A DNA stretch of 64,000 nucleotides, taken from contig JAJFGB010000009.1 of assembly GCA_021776335.1 (NCBI GenBank), forward strand, positions 682,001 through 746,000, in the 5' to 3' direction. Made by a program: the position numbers and the translations under genes. Below are positions 8,988 to 16,299 of this stretch, piece after piece. The stretch's first letter is position 1; the number at the start of each line of letters is the position of its first letter. The notes below the pieces were generated by a model that worked only from the letters and a program-made list of their open reading frames with translations, ran no database searches and was not told the DNA's origin. The stretch is from Hyphococcus sp. (GTDB lineage Bacteria; Pseudomonadota; Alphaproteobacteria; Caulobacterales; Parvularculaceae).

Positions 8988-9806
8988 ATGAGCGACGAAA
9001 ACGAAGATCAGGCGAGCGAAACCGGCGCAGATCGGCCGAACCTGGCTGGCGATACGCCCCTGATTAAGCACCAGAAGCAGAGTTTTTTCGGCGGTCTGTG
9101 GTCGAGCTTCCTGGCTGGCGTGGTCGTGGTTGCGCCCATCAGCATTACAATTGCCCTGATCTATTGGTTCGTTACAGGACCAATGGCCAAGCTTGACGCG
9201 TTCGTTAAAAAAACGCTGCCGTTCGGTGACAGTATGATCGAGCGAATTGTTGATTTTCTGCCGGGTGTCGGCGTGCTCGTGGCGTTTGTCGCTGTTGTGC
9301 TGCTCGGCGCCCTGGCGAAGAACTTTTTCGGTCGGACCTTCATTAGCGCAGGCGAGCGACTTTTCGAATCCGTACCGATTGTGCGCAGTGTGTTTGGGTT
9401 CTTAAAAAATGTATTTCAAACGGCGCTGCAGCAATCTGAACGGTCCTTTAAAGAGGTCGCACTTATTGAATACCCACGGTCGGGTGCATGGGTCATGGCT
9501 TTTGTTATTGGTGAAGCAAAGGGTGAAATAAAAGTGACGTTGGATGATCAGGGTGATGAACTCACCTCATTGTTTGTCCCGACGGTGCCAAACCCAACCT
9601 CTGGGTTTTTGCTTTTTATTCCCCGCAGCGATATCCGCGTATTGACCATGAGTGTCGAGGATGCCGCAAAAACAGTACTCTCGCTCGGTCTTGTGGTGCC
9701 CGAATTCAGCAGCCCTGACGATGCAGTAAAAAAGCTTGAGGCAGTGGCGGCGAAAGTGCAGCGGGAACCCTTAGCCAAGCGCTTGTTCAAAGCTTATAAA
9801 CTCTAG
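8988..9806 (+). CDS. DUF502 family membrane protein
   Basis: A 272-residue protein with two membrane spans (about residues 35-63 and 92-112) and a C-terminal cytoplasmic or periplasmic beta-rich domain. The LWSSFLAGVVVVAPISITI start, SAGERLFESVPIVRSVFGFLKNVFQT and PNPTSGFLLFIPRSDI are typical of the DUF502 family, widely conserved in proteobacteria and also in plants (LIKE-COV proteins), where it is linked to trafficking. Its biochemical role in bacteria is not known to me. In alphaproteobacteria it is often found beside recG, as here. Its TAG stop lies within the left arm of an inverted-repeat element. Confidence 0.85.
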   Translation: MSDENEDQASETGADRPNLAGDTPLIKHQKQSFFGGLWSSFLAGVVVVAPISITIALIYWFVTGPMAKLDAFVKKTLPFGDSMIERIVDFLPGVGVLVAFVAVVLLGALAKNFFGRTFISAGERLFESVPIVRSVFGFLKNVFQTALQQSERSFKEVALIEYPRSGAWVMAFVIGEAKGEIKVTLDDQGDELTSLFVPTVPNPTSGFLLFIPRSDIRVLTMSVEDAAKTVLSLGLVVPEFSSPDDAVKKLEAVAAKVQREPLAKRLFKAYKL

Positions 9807-9906
9807 GGCGTTTCCGAGATAAAGTGGTTCCCGGTTTATCGTGCCCGACCGCAAACGCGGTCAAGATATTGCTTAGCGCGCCTTTGCGCGCGGGAAACGC
9901 CCCAGA
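9802..9906. repeat. Inverted-repeat element with internal hairpins
   Basis: The left arm TCTAGGGCGTTTCC (9802-9815) pairs with the right arm GGAAACGCCCCAGA (9893-9906), 14 positions with one mismatch. Inside is a smaller hairpin, GACCGC-AAAC-GCGGTC at about 9847-9862. The element fills the gap between the convergent DUF502 gene and recG and contains the DUF502 stop codon in its left arm. It looks like one of the small interspersed palindromic repeats common in alphaproteobacteria, and it may also act as a bidirectional terminator. Confidence 0.75.
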
Positions 9907-9913
9907 TTAATAT

Positions 9914-9966
9914 CTAGCGCATTTCTTATCGGAAAACCGCGCCACACTTTTCCGGAAATGCGCTAG
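9914..9966. repeat. Compound palindromic repeat overlapping the recG stop
   Basis: Perfect 12-bp arms CTAGCGCATTTC (9914-9925) and GAAATGCGCTAG (9955-9966) enclose a second pair, CGGAAAA and TTTTCCG. The CTAG at the right end provides the TAG stop of recG on the minus strand (9963-9965). I recall similar GCGCATTTC/GAAATGCGC elements as frequent intergenic repeats in alphaproteobacterial chromosomes. It adjoins the preceding inverted repeat, making a 165-bp block of dense secondary structure. Confidence 0.78.
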
Positions 9967-12047
9967 CCTGAACTCAAAAGTCTGACCGCATCATCCCGGC
10001 TAAAAAGATAAAGCAGGGTCCTTAGCGCTTTCCCGCGTGGTGTTTCCAGTTTTTGATCACGCTCGATGATCAGCTTTGCGTCATCGCGCGCGGCGGCAAG
10101 CAATTCTCCATGAACCGCAAGGTCAGCGAGCCGAAACCTGGGAAAGCCAGATTGTGCCGCGCCGAGAAGGTCACCGGCGCCGCGCAGACGTAAATCCTCT
10201 TCGGCGATCAGGAACCCGTCTTCCGTTTCGCGCAAAATTTGAAGGCGTGCCTTGGCGTTCTCGCCGAGTGGCGCTTTGTATAGAAGAATGCAACTCGAGG
10301 CTTTATCGCTCCTGCCGACACGCCCGCGCAATTGGTGCAACTGCGCAAGGCCAAAGCGCTCCGCATGTTCAATGATCATAATCGTTGCATTGGGTGCGTT
10401 GACCCCAACCTCTATCACTGTTGTCGCGATCAAGACGGCAATATCGCGATTGTAAAACCGCTCCATGACAGCGTCTTTTTCCAGCCCGGACATGCGCCCG
10501 TGAACAATGCCGACGCGATCACCGAGAATGGCTTTCAGGGATTCGAACCGGTCTTCCGCAGCCGTGAGATCGATAAAGTCGGACTCTTCCACGAGAGGGC
10601 AAACCCAATAGGCCTGCTCGCCCTTATCCGCGGCCCGTTTGACGCCATCAATAATTTCTTCAAGCCGATTGAGCGGTATGGCTCTCGTATCCACGGGCTT
10701 GCGACCCGGCGGTTTTTCAGTGATCTGGCTGACTTCCATGTCGCCATAGGCCGTTAACGCCAGCGTCCGCGGGATTGGCGTTGCAGTCATCACCAACAGG
10801 TCAGGTTTTGCGCCTTTTTGCGTCAGCGTCATGCGCTGGTGAACGCCAAAGCGATGTTGTTCGTCGATCACCACAAGCGCAAGATCTTTGAAACTAACGG
10901 TTTCCTGAAAAATCGCATGAGTGCCGATCAGGAGGTCGATGTCACCGTCCTTTAAGTGTTGCAATTTGTCAGCGCGACCAGCGCTCTTGTCGCGACTGGT
11001 CAGAATATCCATGCGGATACCGGCGGCCTCGGCATAGGGGGTCAGTGTCTCAAGATGTTGGCGCGCCAGAATTTCGGTCGGCGCCATCAATGCGGCCTGT
11101 GCGCCGCTTTCTACACTTGCGAGGATGACGAACAAAGCGACGATCGTTTTGCCTGATCCGACATCGCCCTGAAGGAGCCGCACCATACGATCAGGCGCTC
11201 GCATGTCGTCGAATATTTCTTTCAAGGCGTGCTTTTGCGCATTGGTAAATTCAAAAGGCAGTGCTGCTTTGGCTTTCGCCGCCATTCGCCCATTGTCTTT
11301 TATCGCACGGCCTTTGGATTTTACCCGGGCGTTACGGATCAGCAACAATGCAAGCTGATTGGCGAGAAGCTCATCATAGGCAAGACGCATGCGCACCGGC
11401 ATCAATAACGAAAGGTCATTGTGGGATTGCGGCGCATGAAGACTATCAAGCGCGGACTTCCAGGATGGCCAATGACGCGCTGCAAGCCATGGTGCATCCT
11501 GCCATTCTGGCAATTCAGGCGCCCGGGCAGTCGCCTGTATGGTCGCCTTGCGCATCACTGCGGCCGATAGGCCGGCAGTTAAAGGATAGACCGCTTCAAA
11601 GACCGGCATTTCCTCGGGCTTTTCAGGATCGACGATATAATCCGGGTGGGTGATCTGCAGGGCGTCGTTGAACTCCTCGATCTTGCCAGAGACCAAACGC
11701 TTTTCGCCCTCGGGCAAAGCCTTTTGGAGATAGTCCGGGCGTCCATGGAAAAAGACGAGTGTCACGAATCCACTGTCATCTGAACAAACTACTTTATAGG
11801 GGAGCCGGCGGCCTTTCGGTGGTGGGTGATGGCTGTCAACATTGACCTCGAATGTCGCCAATGCTCCCAGTCCGGCCTCCTGAATTTTCGGACGAAGAGA
11901 CCTGTCGATGACGTTGATCGGGGCTGTCAAAATCAGATCGACAATGCGCGAACCGGCAGCCCGCTCGATCAGCGCAGCAATCTTGGGACCCACGCCGGTG
12001 AGCGCTTTTACATCAGCAAAGAGGGGATTGAGGATTGAGGGCCGCAT
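9963..12047 (-). CDS. recG: ATP-dependent DNA helicase RecG
   Basis: A 694-residue superfamily 2 helicase that regresses stalled forks and branch-migrates Holliday junctions. The N-terminal wedge/OB domain (LTGVGPKIAALIERA near residue 17, then DLILTAPINVIDR) is followed by the helicase core: Walker A GDVGSGKT, VIDEQHRFGVHQR (DEQH box), MTATPIPRTLALT, and in the second half TTVIEVGVNAPNA and HQLRGRVGRSD. Length matches the family. It is divergent from a small membrane protein/sdhE pair, and the group continues to mfd in the usual alphaproteobacterial order, with an insertion. Confidence 0.96.
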   Translation of the reverse strand: MRPSILNPLFADVKALTGVGPKIAALIERAAGSRIVDLILTAPINVIDRSLRPKIQEAGLGALATFEVNVDSHHPPPKGRRLPYKVVCSDDSGFVTLVFFHGRPDYLQKALPEGEKRLVSGKIEEFNDALQITHPDYIVDPEKPEEMPVFEAVYPLTAGLSAAVMRKATIQATARAPELPEWQDAPWLAARHWPSWKSALDSLHAPQSHNDLSLLMPVRMRLAYDELLANQLALLLIRNARVKSKGRAIKDNGRMAAKAKAALPFEFTNAQKHALKEIFDDMRAPDRMVRLLQGDVGSGKTIVALFVILASVESGAQAALMAPTEILARQHLETLTPYAEAAGIRMDILTSRDKSAGRADKLQHLKDGDIDLLIGTHAIFQETVSFKDLALVVIDEQHRFGVHQRMTLTQKGAKPDLLVMTATPIPRTLALTAYGDMEVSQITEKPPGRKPVDTRAIPLNRLEEIIDGVKRAADKGEQAYWVCPLVEESDFIDLTAAEDRFESLKAILGDRVGIVHGRMSGLEKDAVMERFYNRDIAVLIATTVIEVGVNAPNATIMIIEHAERFGLAQLHQLRGRVGRSDKASSCILLYKAPLGENAKARLQILRETEDGFLIAEEDLRLRGAGDLLGAAQSGFPRFRLADLAVHGELLAAARDDAKLIIERDQKLETPRGKALRTLLYLFSRDDAVRLLSSG

Positions 12048-12179
12048 GGGGCGTGTTTACCGCCAATCCGGCTGAAAATGAACGGTGTGTGGAATAATCA
12101 CCGGAGAGGCGTGATCACAAAGGCTGCTGCGGCCAAACGACATGGCGGCGCAGCTGGCAAAGACCGTTATGTTGCGACT

Positions 12180-12551
12180 ATGAATTTGGCGCTCCTTTTC
12201 TCAACGCTTGCGGCGGTGGCAACAGCTGTCGGCCATTCGTGGCTTGGTGAAACGAAGATATTGCGGCCGCTTTATGCAGAGCGTTCAGATGACGGCGTAT
12301 TAAAGCCAATTGCAACACGGCGTGTTCTCCGCGCAGTTTTTCATATGCCGTCAATGATGTGGGCTTCGACCGGCATTCTCACCTTCGGATTTGTCTGGCA
12401 TGGAACGACCCCGCCAGTGTGGTTCGTTATCTATGGGGCTGCGGTTTATGGTATAAGCGCTGTTGGAAATTTCTGGGGCCTTCGACGGCCCCATATTGGC
12501 AATATTCTATTGACCGTCGCAGCAGCAACGTTGGTGATTGGATCGCTTTGA
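12180..12551 (+). CDS. Small four-span membrane protein upstream of sdhE, unknown
   Basis: About 123 residues, nearly all hydrophobic, with four predicted spans (starting MNLALLFSTLAAVATAVGHS and ending in IGNILLTVAAATLVIGSL). The HSWLGE and RRVLRAVFHMPSM segments between spans one and two are the only polar features. The frame is open upstream to 12078, but that extension is polar and non-family-like, so I prefer ATG 12180; no strong ribosome binding site is visible for either. The stop codon overlaps the TTG start of sdhE (TTGA), indicating translational coupling. Function unknown. Confidence 0.7.
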   Translation: MNLALLFSTLAAVATAVGHSWLGETKILRPLYAERSDDGVLKPIATRRVLRAVFHMPSMMWASTGILTFGFVWHGTTPPVWFVIYGAAVYGISAVGNFWGLRRPHIGNILLTVAAATLVIGSL

Positions 12552-12829
12552 CCTCAGATCTCGAAATCCGGCGCAAAAAACTTCTGTATAAGGCAACCTA
12601 TCGCGGCTTTAAGGAGGCGGATTTGCTTATTGGCGGGTTCGCCAAAGCGCATTTACCGGACATGACGGAAGCCGAGCTCGACGAATTCGATGCATTGTTA
12701 AAATTTGAAGACCGGGATCTCTATAACTGGGCGACGGAAAAAACACCGGCGCCGCAAGCCGTCGAAGGCCCGGTCTTTGAACGGCTAAAAGGGTTTAATG
12801 TTGCGGAGATGATCCACGGGACGCCTTGA
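12548..12829 (+). CDS. sdhE: Succinate dehydrogenase flavinylation factor SdhE (DUF339)
   Basis: A 93-residue soluble protein that promotes covalent FAD attachment to the succinate dehydrogenase flavoprotein. It has the family pattern: RRKKLLYKATYRGFKEADLLIGGFA near the N-terminus (RGxxE/D region), then LDEFDALLKFEDRDLYNWAT. The start is TTG 12548, overlapping the previous stop in TTGA; a longer upstream extension of this frame lies wholly within the preceding gene and is rejected. Small size and position between recG and mfd are typical for alphaproteobacteria. Confidence 0.9.
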   Translation: MTSDLEIRRKKLLYKATYRGFKEADLLIGGFAKAHLPDMTEAELDEFDALLKFEDRDLYNWATEKTPAPQAVEGPVFERLKGFNVAEMIHGTP

Positions 12830-12834
12830 TCGGG

Positions 12835-13515
12835 TCACTGCGCCCGCTTCACATCCGCATAGCGCGACTTCGGGAACCAGTGCGAAGCGGTTTTGGTGAG
12901 GTGTGATGCGCCGGTCAGGACGATCGCTCCCGACTGGTTCGCATTGCTGAACGTTTCATCGCCCATCCACACCTCGGCAAGCGCAGGCAGGCTGCCGGTG
13001 ATAAAAAGATCAACATCCTTGCCGGGATCATCAGTGCATAAATCAACGACCTTGCCATTAACGACAACCCACCATGTCTTGTTAGCAGCGAGTTCAGGAA
13101 AATTAATACAGAACACCACTTCGCCATCTGGAAGCTCGTCAATCTTTAGCGTCCGGTGGAAGTCCCACATAAAGCCGCCCACTTCGAAATCTTCTTCGCT
13201 GAGCCGTCGCCGCGCCCATCGCAAACCCCATTTGGCCATTTGATCGGTTAAAGGCGCCAATTCGCGACCGCATTTGGTCAGACGATATTCTGACGTCTTT
13301 TGCCCCGCGGTTGTTTTTTTTATGATGAGGCCGTTTGCCTCGAGTTGTTTCAGGCGCTTGCTTAATATCGTCGGTGAAATGCGCGGCAGAGCGCGTTGAA
13401 AATCATTATAGCGGGTCGCCCCCAGGAACATTTCACGCAGGATCAGCAATATCCATTTATCGCCGATAATGTCTGCAGCTTTGATCGAAGGGCAGAGGCT
13501 GCCGGATTCATTCAT
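12835..13515 (-). CDS. HxlR-family transcriptional regulator with C-terminal SCP2-like domain
   Basis: 226 residues. The N-terminal winged helix (about 1-100) has the HxlR pattern CPSIKAADIIGDKWILLILREMFLGATRYNDFQ and RISPTILSKRLKQLEANGLI. The C-terminal 110 residues (from DFHRTLKIDELPDGEVVFCINF) resemble the SCP2/sterol-carrier-like domain found fused to some HxlR proteins. The conserved cysteine at position 8 matches the redox-sensing position in regulators such as YodB and HypR. It is divergent from an OsmC gene, with two palindromes in the 140-bp gap, so it probably represses both itself and the OsmC operon. Confidence 0.88.
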   Translation of the reverse strand: MNESGSLCPSIKAADIIGDKWILLILREMFLGATRYNDFQRALPRISPTILSKRLKQLEANGLIIKKTTAGQKTSEYRLTKCGRELAPLTDQMAKWGLRWARRRLSEEDFEVGGFMWDFHRTLKIDELPDGEVVFCINFPELAANKTWWVVVNGKVVDLCTDDPGKDVDLFITGSLPALAEVWMGDETFSNANQSGAIVLTGASHLTKTASHWFPKSRYADVKRAQ

Positions 13516-13538
13516 CGAAAGAGCTCCGCATCACCGTT

Positions 13539-13577
13539 ACTACTGATTCAGTAGTGCAATACTACCGAATTCGATAG
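13539..13577. promoter_or_regulatory. Paired palindromic operators between hxlR-type gene and osmC-like gene
   Basis: Two adjacent dyads lie in the divergent promoter region. ACTACTGA-T-TCAGTAGT (13539-13555) has perfect 8-bp arms; CTACCGAATTCGATAG (13562-13577) is a 16-bp palindrome with one mismatched pair. The two share a TACYGA-TTC core, and their centres are about two helical turns apart (23 bp). The arrangement fits binding of two dimers of the HxlR-type regulator encoded immediately to the left. The start codon of that regulator is 24 bp away. Confidence 0.7.
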
Positions 13578-13655
13578 CTCGCTGCTACTGGCTGCGAAGT
13601 ATCTGCCAGACCAGCAACCCCGTAGTCGTTTCCTCATCAGAACAAACTGGAGAAG

Positions 13656-14273
13656 ATGATGCAAAACGCGAAAAACACCTTTGAAGAAGCAATCGACCAG
13701 CAGCCGGTGGTCAATATGGGCGAACGTCAGGAGGCCTTGAGAAAGCTCTATCTTGAAGACCCTGGCAAGGCCCGGATTAAAGATGGCGCCAGAACCTCGT
13801 CGTTTCATGTGCCGGCGTCTTCGGCGCTTTATACTGAAGTGACGCCCCATAATGCAGGCGCTCCCTACGAAGTCGGCGTTCACACGGCCGTGGGCGGTGA
13901 AAGTGATTTTCCGGTGCCAGGCGATATTTTAAGCGCGGCGATTGCATCCTGTCTCGACAGCTGCATTCGCATCATCGCCAATCGCCTTGGGGTGAAATTG
14001 AAAAGCCTTGAAGTGGTTGTTGAGGCTGAAGTGGATGTGCATGGGACCCTGCGCATCGATGATAATGTGCCTGTCGGATTTCAGAACATCGAGATCAATG
14101 TTAATCTGGAAACTGAACATGTCGTCCAGGAGGCGCTGCTTGATGCGCTGTTGGCCGCCGCTGAACATAGTTGCGTCATCATCCAGACCTTGCGCACTGC
14201 GCCGACCATCTCGGTGTCACGCCACCGACAGGAACCCGCATTGGTTGATCAGGCACTGGCCACGGTCGTGTAA
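13656..14273 (+). CDS. OsmC/Ohr-family peroxiredoxin-like protein
   Basis: A 205-residue OsmC-fold protein (start ATG 13656 or 13659, GGAGA upstream). The fold signature is GDILSAAIASCLDSCIRIIANRLGV with Cys99 and Cys103, and EHSCVIIQTLR with Cys173. Cys99 and Cys173 correspond to the peroxidatic and resolving cysteines of OsmC/Ohr proteins, which reduce organic hydroperoxides with lipoylated or other thiol partners. It is longer than Ohr by an N-terminal helix. It is likely controlled by the divergent HxlR regulator and leads a short operon with a small membrane protein. Confidence 0.87.
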   Translation: MMQNAKNTFEEAIDQQPVVNMGERQEALRKLYLEDPGKARIKDGARTSSFHVPASSALYTEVTPHNAGAPYEVGVHTAVGGESDFPVPGDILSAAIASCLDSCIRIIANRLGVKLKSLEVVVEAEVDVHGTLRIDDNVPVGFQNIEINVNLETEHVVQEALLDALLAAAEHSCVIIQTLRTAPTISVSRHRQEPALVDQALATVV

Positions 14274-14323
14274 GACGGCGCCAAAATTCTTTGAAAAACA
14301 ATTGGAAATAAGGAGACTTGACT

Positions 14324-14707
14324 ATGTCCGTATCAGCTAAAGAAAAATATCTCAAAATTGCGCTTGTGGCTTTCGGCGCCGTCTTCATCCTCGTTTATCC
14401 CATCGGCATGGTCTGGCCGTCCGGCTGGGTATGGCATGGCGGTGAAGGCATGTACTATTTACAAATGATTGCCGGCGTTTACGCGGTGCTTGGCCTCTTT
14501 TTGATCGCAGCGGCGCGCAACCCACTGGCCAATCGCAGCCTGATTTTTTTCACCATCTATTCCAGCATTGTCCATGCAGGCATTATGGCGGTGCAGGCTC
14601 TGGGCGATGATCATGAACGTGGCCATCTAGTCGGTGATGTACCGGCATTATTGCTGGCGGCGGCGGTGCTCTGGTTCTTGGCGCCGCCAAAATCGGCGGC
14701 CGAGTAA
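14324..14707 (+). CDS. Small four-span membrane protein (DUF6632-like)
   Basis: 127 residues with four predicted spans. ATG 14324 has AGGAG eight bases upstream; a TTG two codons earlier is less likely. The VYPIGMVWPSGWVWHGG loop, YYLQMIAGVYAVLG and SSIVHAGIMAVQAL followed by a conserved DDHERGHLVGDVPAL are features I associate with the DUF6632 family of small membrane proteins. It follows the OsmC gene by 50 bp and is probably cotranscribed. No biochemical function is known to me; the paired histidines in the last loop could bind metal. Confidence 0.75.
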   Translation: MSVSAKEKYLKIALVAFGAVFILVYPIGMVWPSGWVWHGGEGMYYLQMIAGVYAVLGLFLIAAARNPLANRSLIFFTIYSSIVHAGIMAVQALGDDHERGHLVGDVPALLLAAAVLWFLAPPKSAAE

Positions 14708-14864
14708 TTTTCAAAAAAGAGGGTTCAATATATAAAAGCCCCAAAAGCGCGATCGGCGCCAATCGGCGGTCGCGCGTTATTGCGTTGTGCTCGTCTGCGC
14801 ATCAGCCTAATTTGGCTAACTCATCGCAACGAATTCCCAGAGACAAGACGAACAGGATGCATCT

Positions 14865-16208
14865 ATGGCCGACAAGCAGTTGAAGCGAGTCCTCAGTACC
14901 TTTGACGCAACGGTGCTTGGTTTCGGCGCGATGATCGGCTGGAGCTGGGTAATACTCGCAGGCGCCTGGATATCACAGGCAGGGCTTGGCGGCGCTACCC
15001 TTGCTTTTGTCATTGGCGCTATCGCGATCACTATTATTGGGCTGACTTATGCGGAGCTTGCCTCCGCCTTGCCCTATGCTGGTGGTGAACATGCGTATAC
15101 GGATCGCGCTTTCGGGCCCACTATATCCTTCATATGCACCTGGTCCATCATTTTTGGTTATATCGCGGTGGTGGCGTTTGAGGCAATTGCGTTGCCTGTG
15201 GCAGTGACCTATCTTTTTCCGGCATTTAAAATTTATCCGCTGTGGGTGGTGGCTGACTATACGGTGCATGCGAGCGAAGCGGCGCTTGGCGCGATTGCGG
15301 CGATTGTCATCACTATTCTTAATATCATAGGCATTCGCCTCGCCGTTCGGGTGCAGGGGGCGGTAGTGGTGCTGCTTCTGGCGGCGGGCGTGGTTCTGCT
15401 TGCCGGCGGGTTGTTGCATCTTGATCGCATTCCTGACGATACGCCCATGTGGTTTGGGCTGGGCGGCGTTTTTTCCGTGATCATTATGGTGCCTTTTATG
15501 TTTGTGGGTTTCGATGTGATCCCGCAGTCAGCAGAAGAAATCGGCGGCGCCATGCGCGACATTGGCAAGGCGCTGGTCTTTTCGATTGTCGCCGCGGTCG
15601 TCTTTTATCTTTTGATCGTTTTTACCGTTGGCCTTGCGCCCCTCGACCCCGGCTCGGTTGATATTGCGACGGCGGATGCGGCGGGCGCCTGGTGGCAGTC
15701 AAAAAATGCAGCGGGTTTTGTCATCATTGCCGGGATCGGCGGCATATTGACCAGCTGGAATGCATTTCTCATCGGCGGCAGCCGCGCTTTGTTCGCCATG
15801 GCGCGTTCAGGCCAGCTGCCAGGGTTTTTGAGCGCCATCCATCCGCGTTTTGGAACGCCCTGGGCGGCGATCGCGGTGATCGGCGGCATATCAGCTTTTG
15901 CACCGTTGCTTGGCCGTAGTGCGCTGGTTTGGGTCGTCAATGCCGGAGGGTTCGGCATCGTTATCGCCTATGTTTTTGTCGCGGCCGCGTTCGTCAAACT
16001 GCGGCTCAGGGAACCAGAGCTCGAACGGCCTTATCGCGCCCCTGGCGGCCTTGCATCCGGTGTGGTCGCTCTGGTTCTGGGTGCGGGATTGATCCTGCTT
16101 TATTTGCCGCCATCGCCATCGGCTTTGAACTTGCGCCAGGAATGGGGACTGGTGGGAGTGTGGAGCGCCATTGGCCTTCTATTCTGGTTGATCCGCCCCA
16201 AACGGTGA
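14865..16208 (+). CDS. APC-family amino acid permease
   Basis: A 447-residue transporter with about 12 spans. It opens with FDATVLGFGAMIGWSWVILAG, the APC unwound first helix (GAMIGxG-like), continues with TYAELASALPYAGGEHAY and PFMFVGFDVIPQSAEEIG in helix 6, and has SRALFAMARSGQLPGFLSAIHPRFGTP between helices 8 and 9. This pattern fits amino acid/amine uptake carriers, substrate undetermined. The gap of 157 bp from the preceding gene contains an imperfect GC-rich hairpin, so it may have its own promoter. It ends 91 bp before mfd. Confidence 0.88.
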   Translation: MADKQLKRVLSTFDATVLGFGAMIGWSWVILAGAWISQAGLGGATLAFVIGAIAITIIGLTYAELASALPYAGGEHAYTDRAFGPTISFICTWSIIFGYIAVVAFEAIALPVAVTYLFPAFKIYPLWVVADYTVHASEAALGAIAAIVITILNIIGIRLAVRVQGAVVVLLLAAGVVLLAGGLLHLDRIPDDTPMWFGLGGVFSVIIMVPFMFVGFDVIPQSAEEIGGAMRDIGKALVFSIVAAVVFYLLIVFTVGLAPLDPGSVDIATADAAGAWWQSKNAAGFVIIAGIGGILTSWNAFLIGGSRALFAMARSGQLPGFLSAIHPRFGTPWAAIAVIGGISAFAPLLGRSALVWVVNAGGFGIVIAYVFVAAAFVKLRLREPELERPYRAPGGLASGVVALVLGAGLILLYLPPSPSALNLRQEWGLVGVWSAIGLLFWLIRPKR

Positions 16209-16299
16209 AACGGTTGCTTGCGCCAATCACACAATCTAAACCTCGCGGATAACGCGACCGTCAAATCAGGCGGCCGCGCATTTTGCGTTGAGGATTGTC

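Noticed and set aside
9802-9966. Insertion sequence or CRISPR array
   Set aside because: No transposase, no regularly spaced identical repeats; only short palindromic elements are present.
10332-10757. Plus-strand frame antisense to recG
   Set aside because: Shadow of the recG frame with no start signal or conserved pattern.
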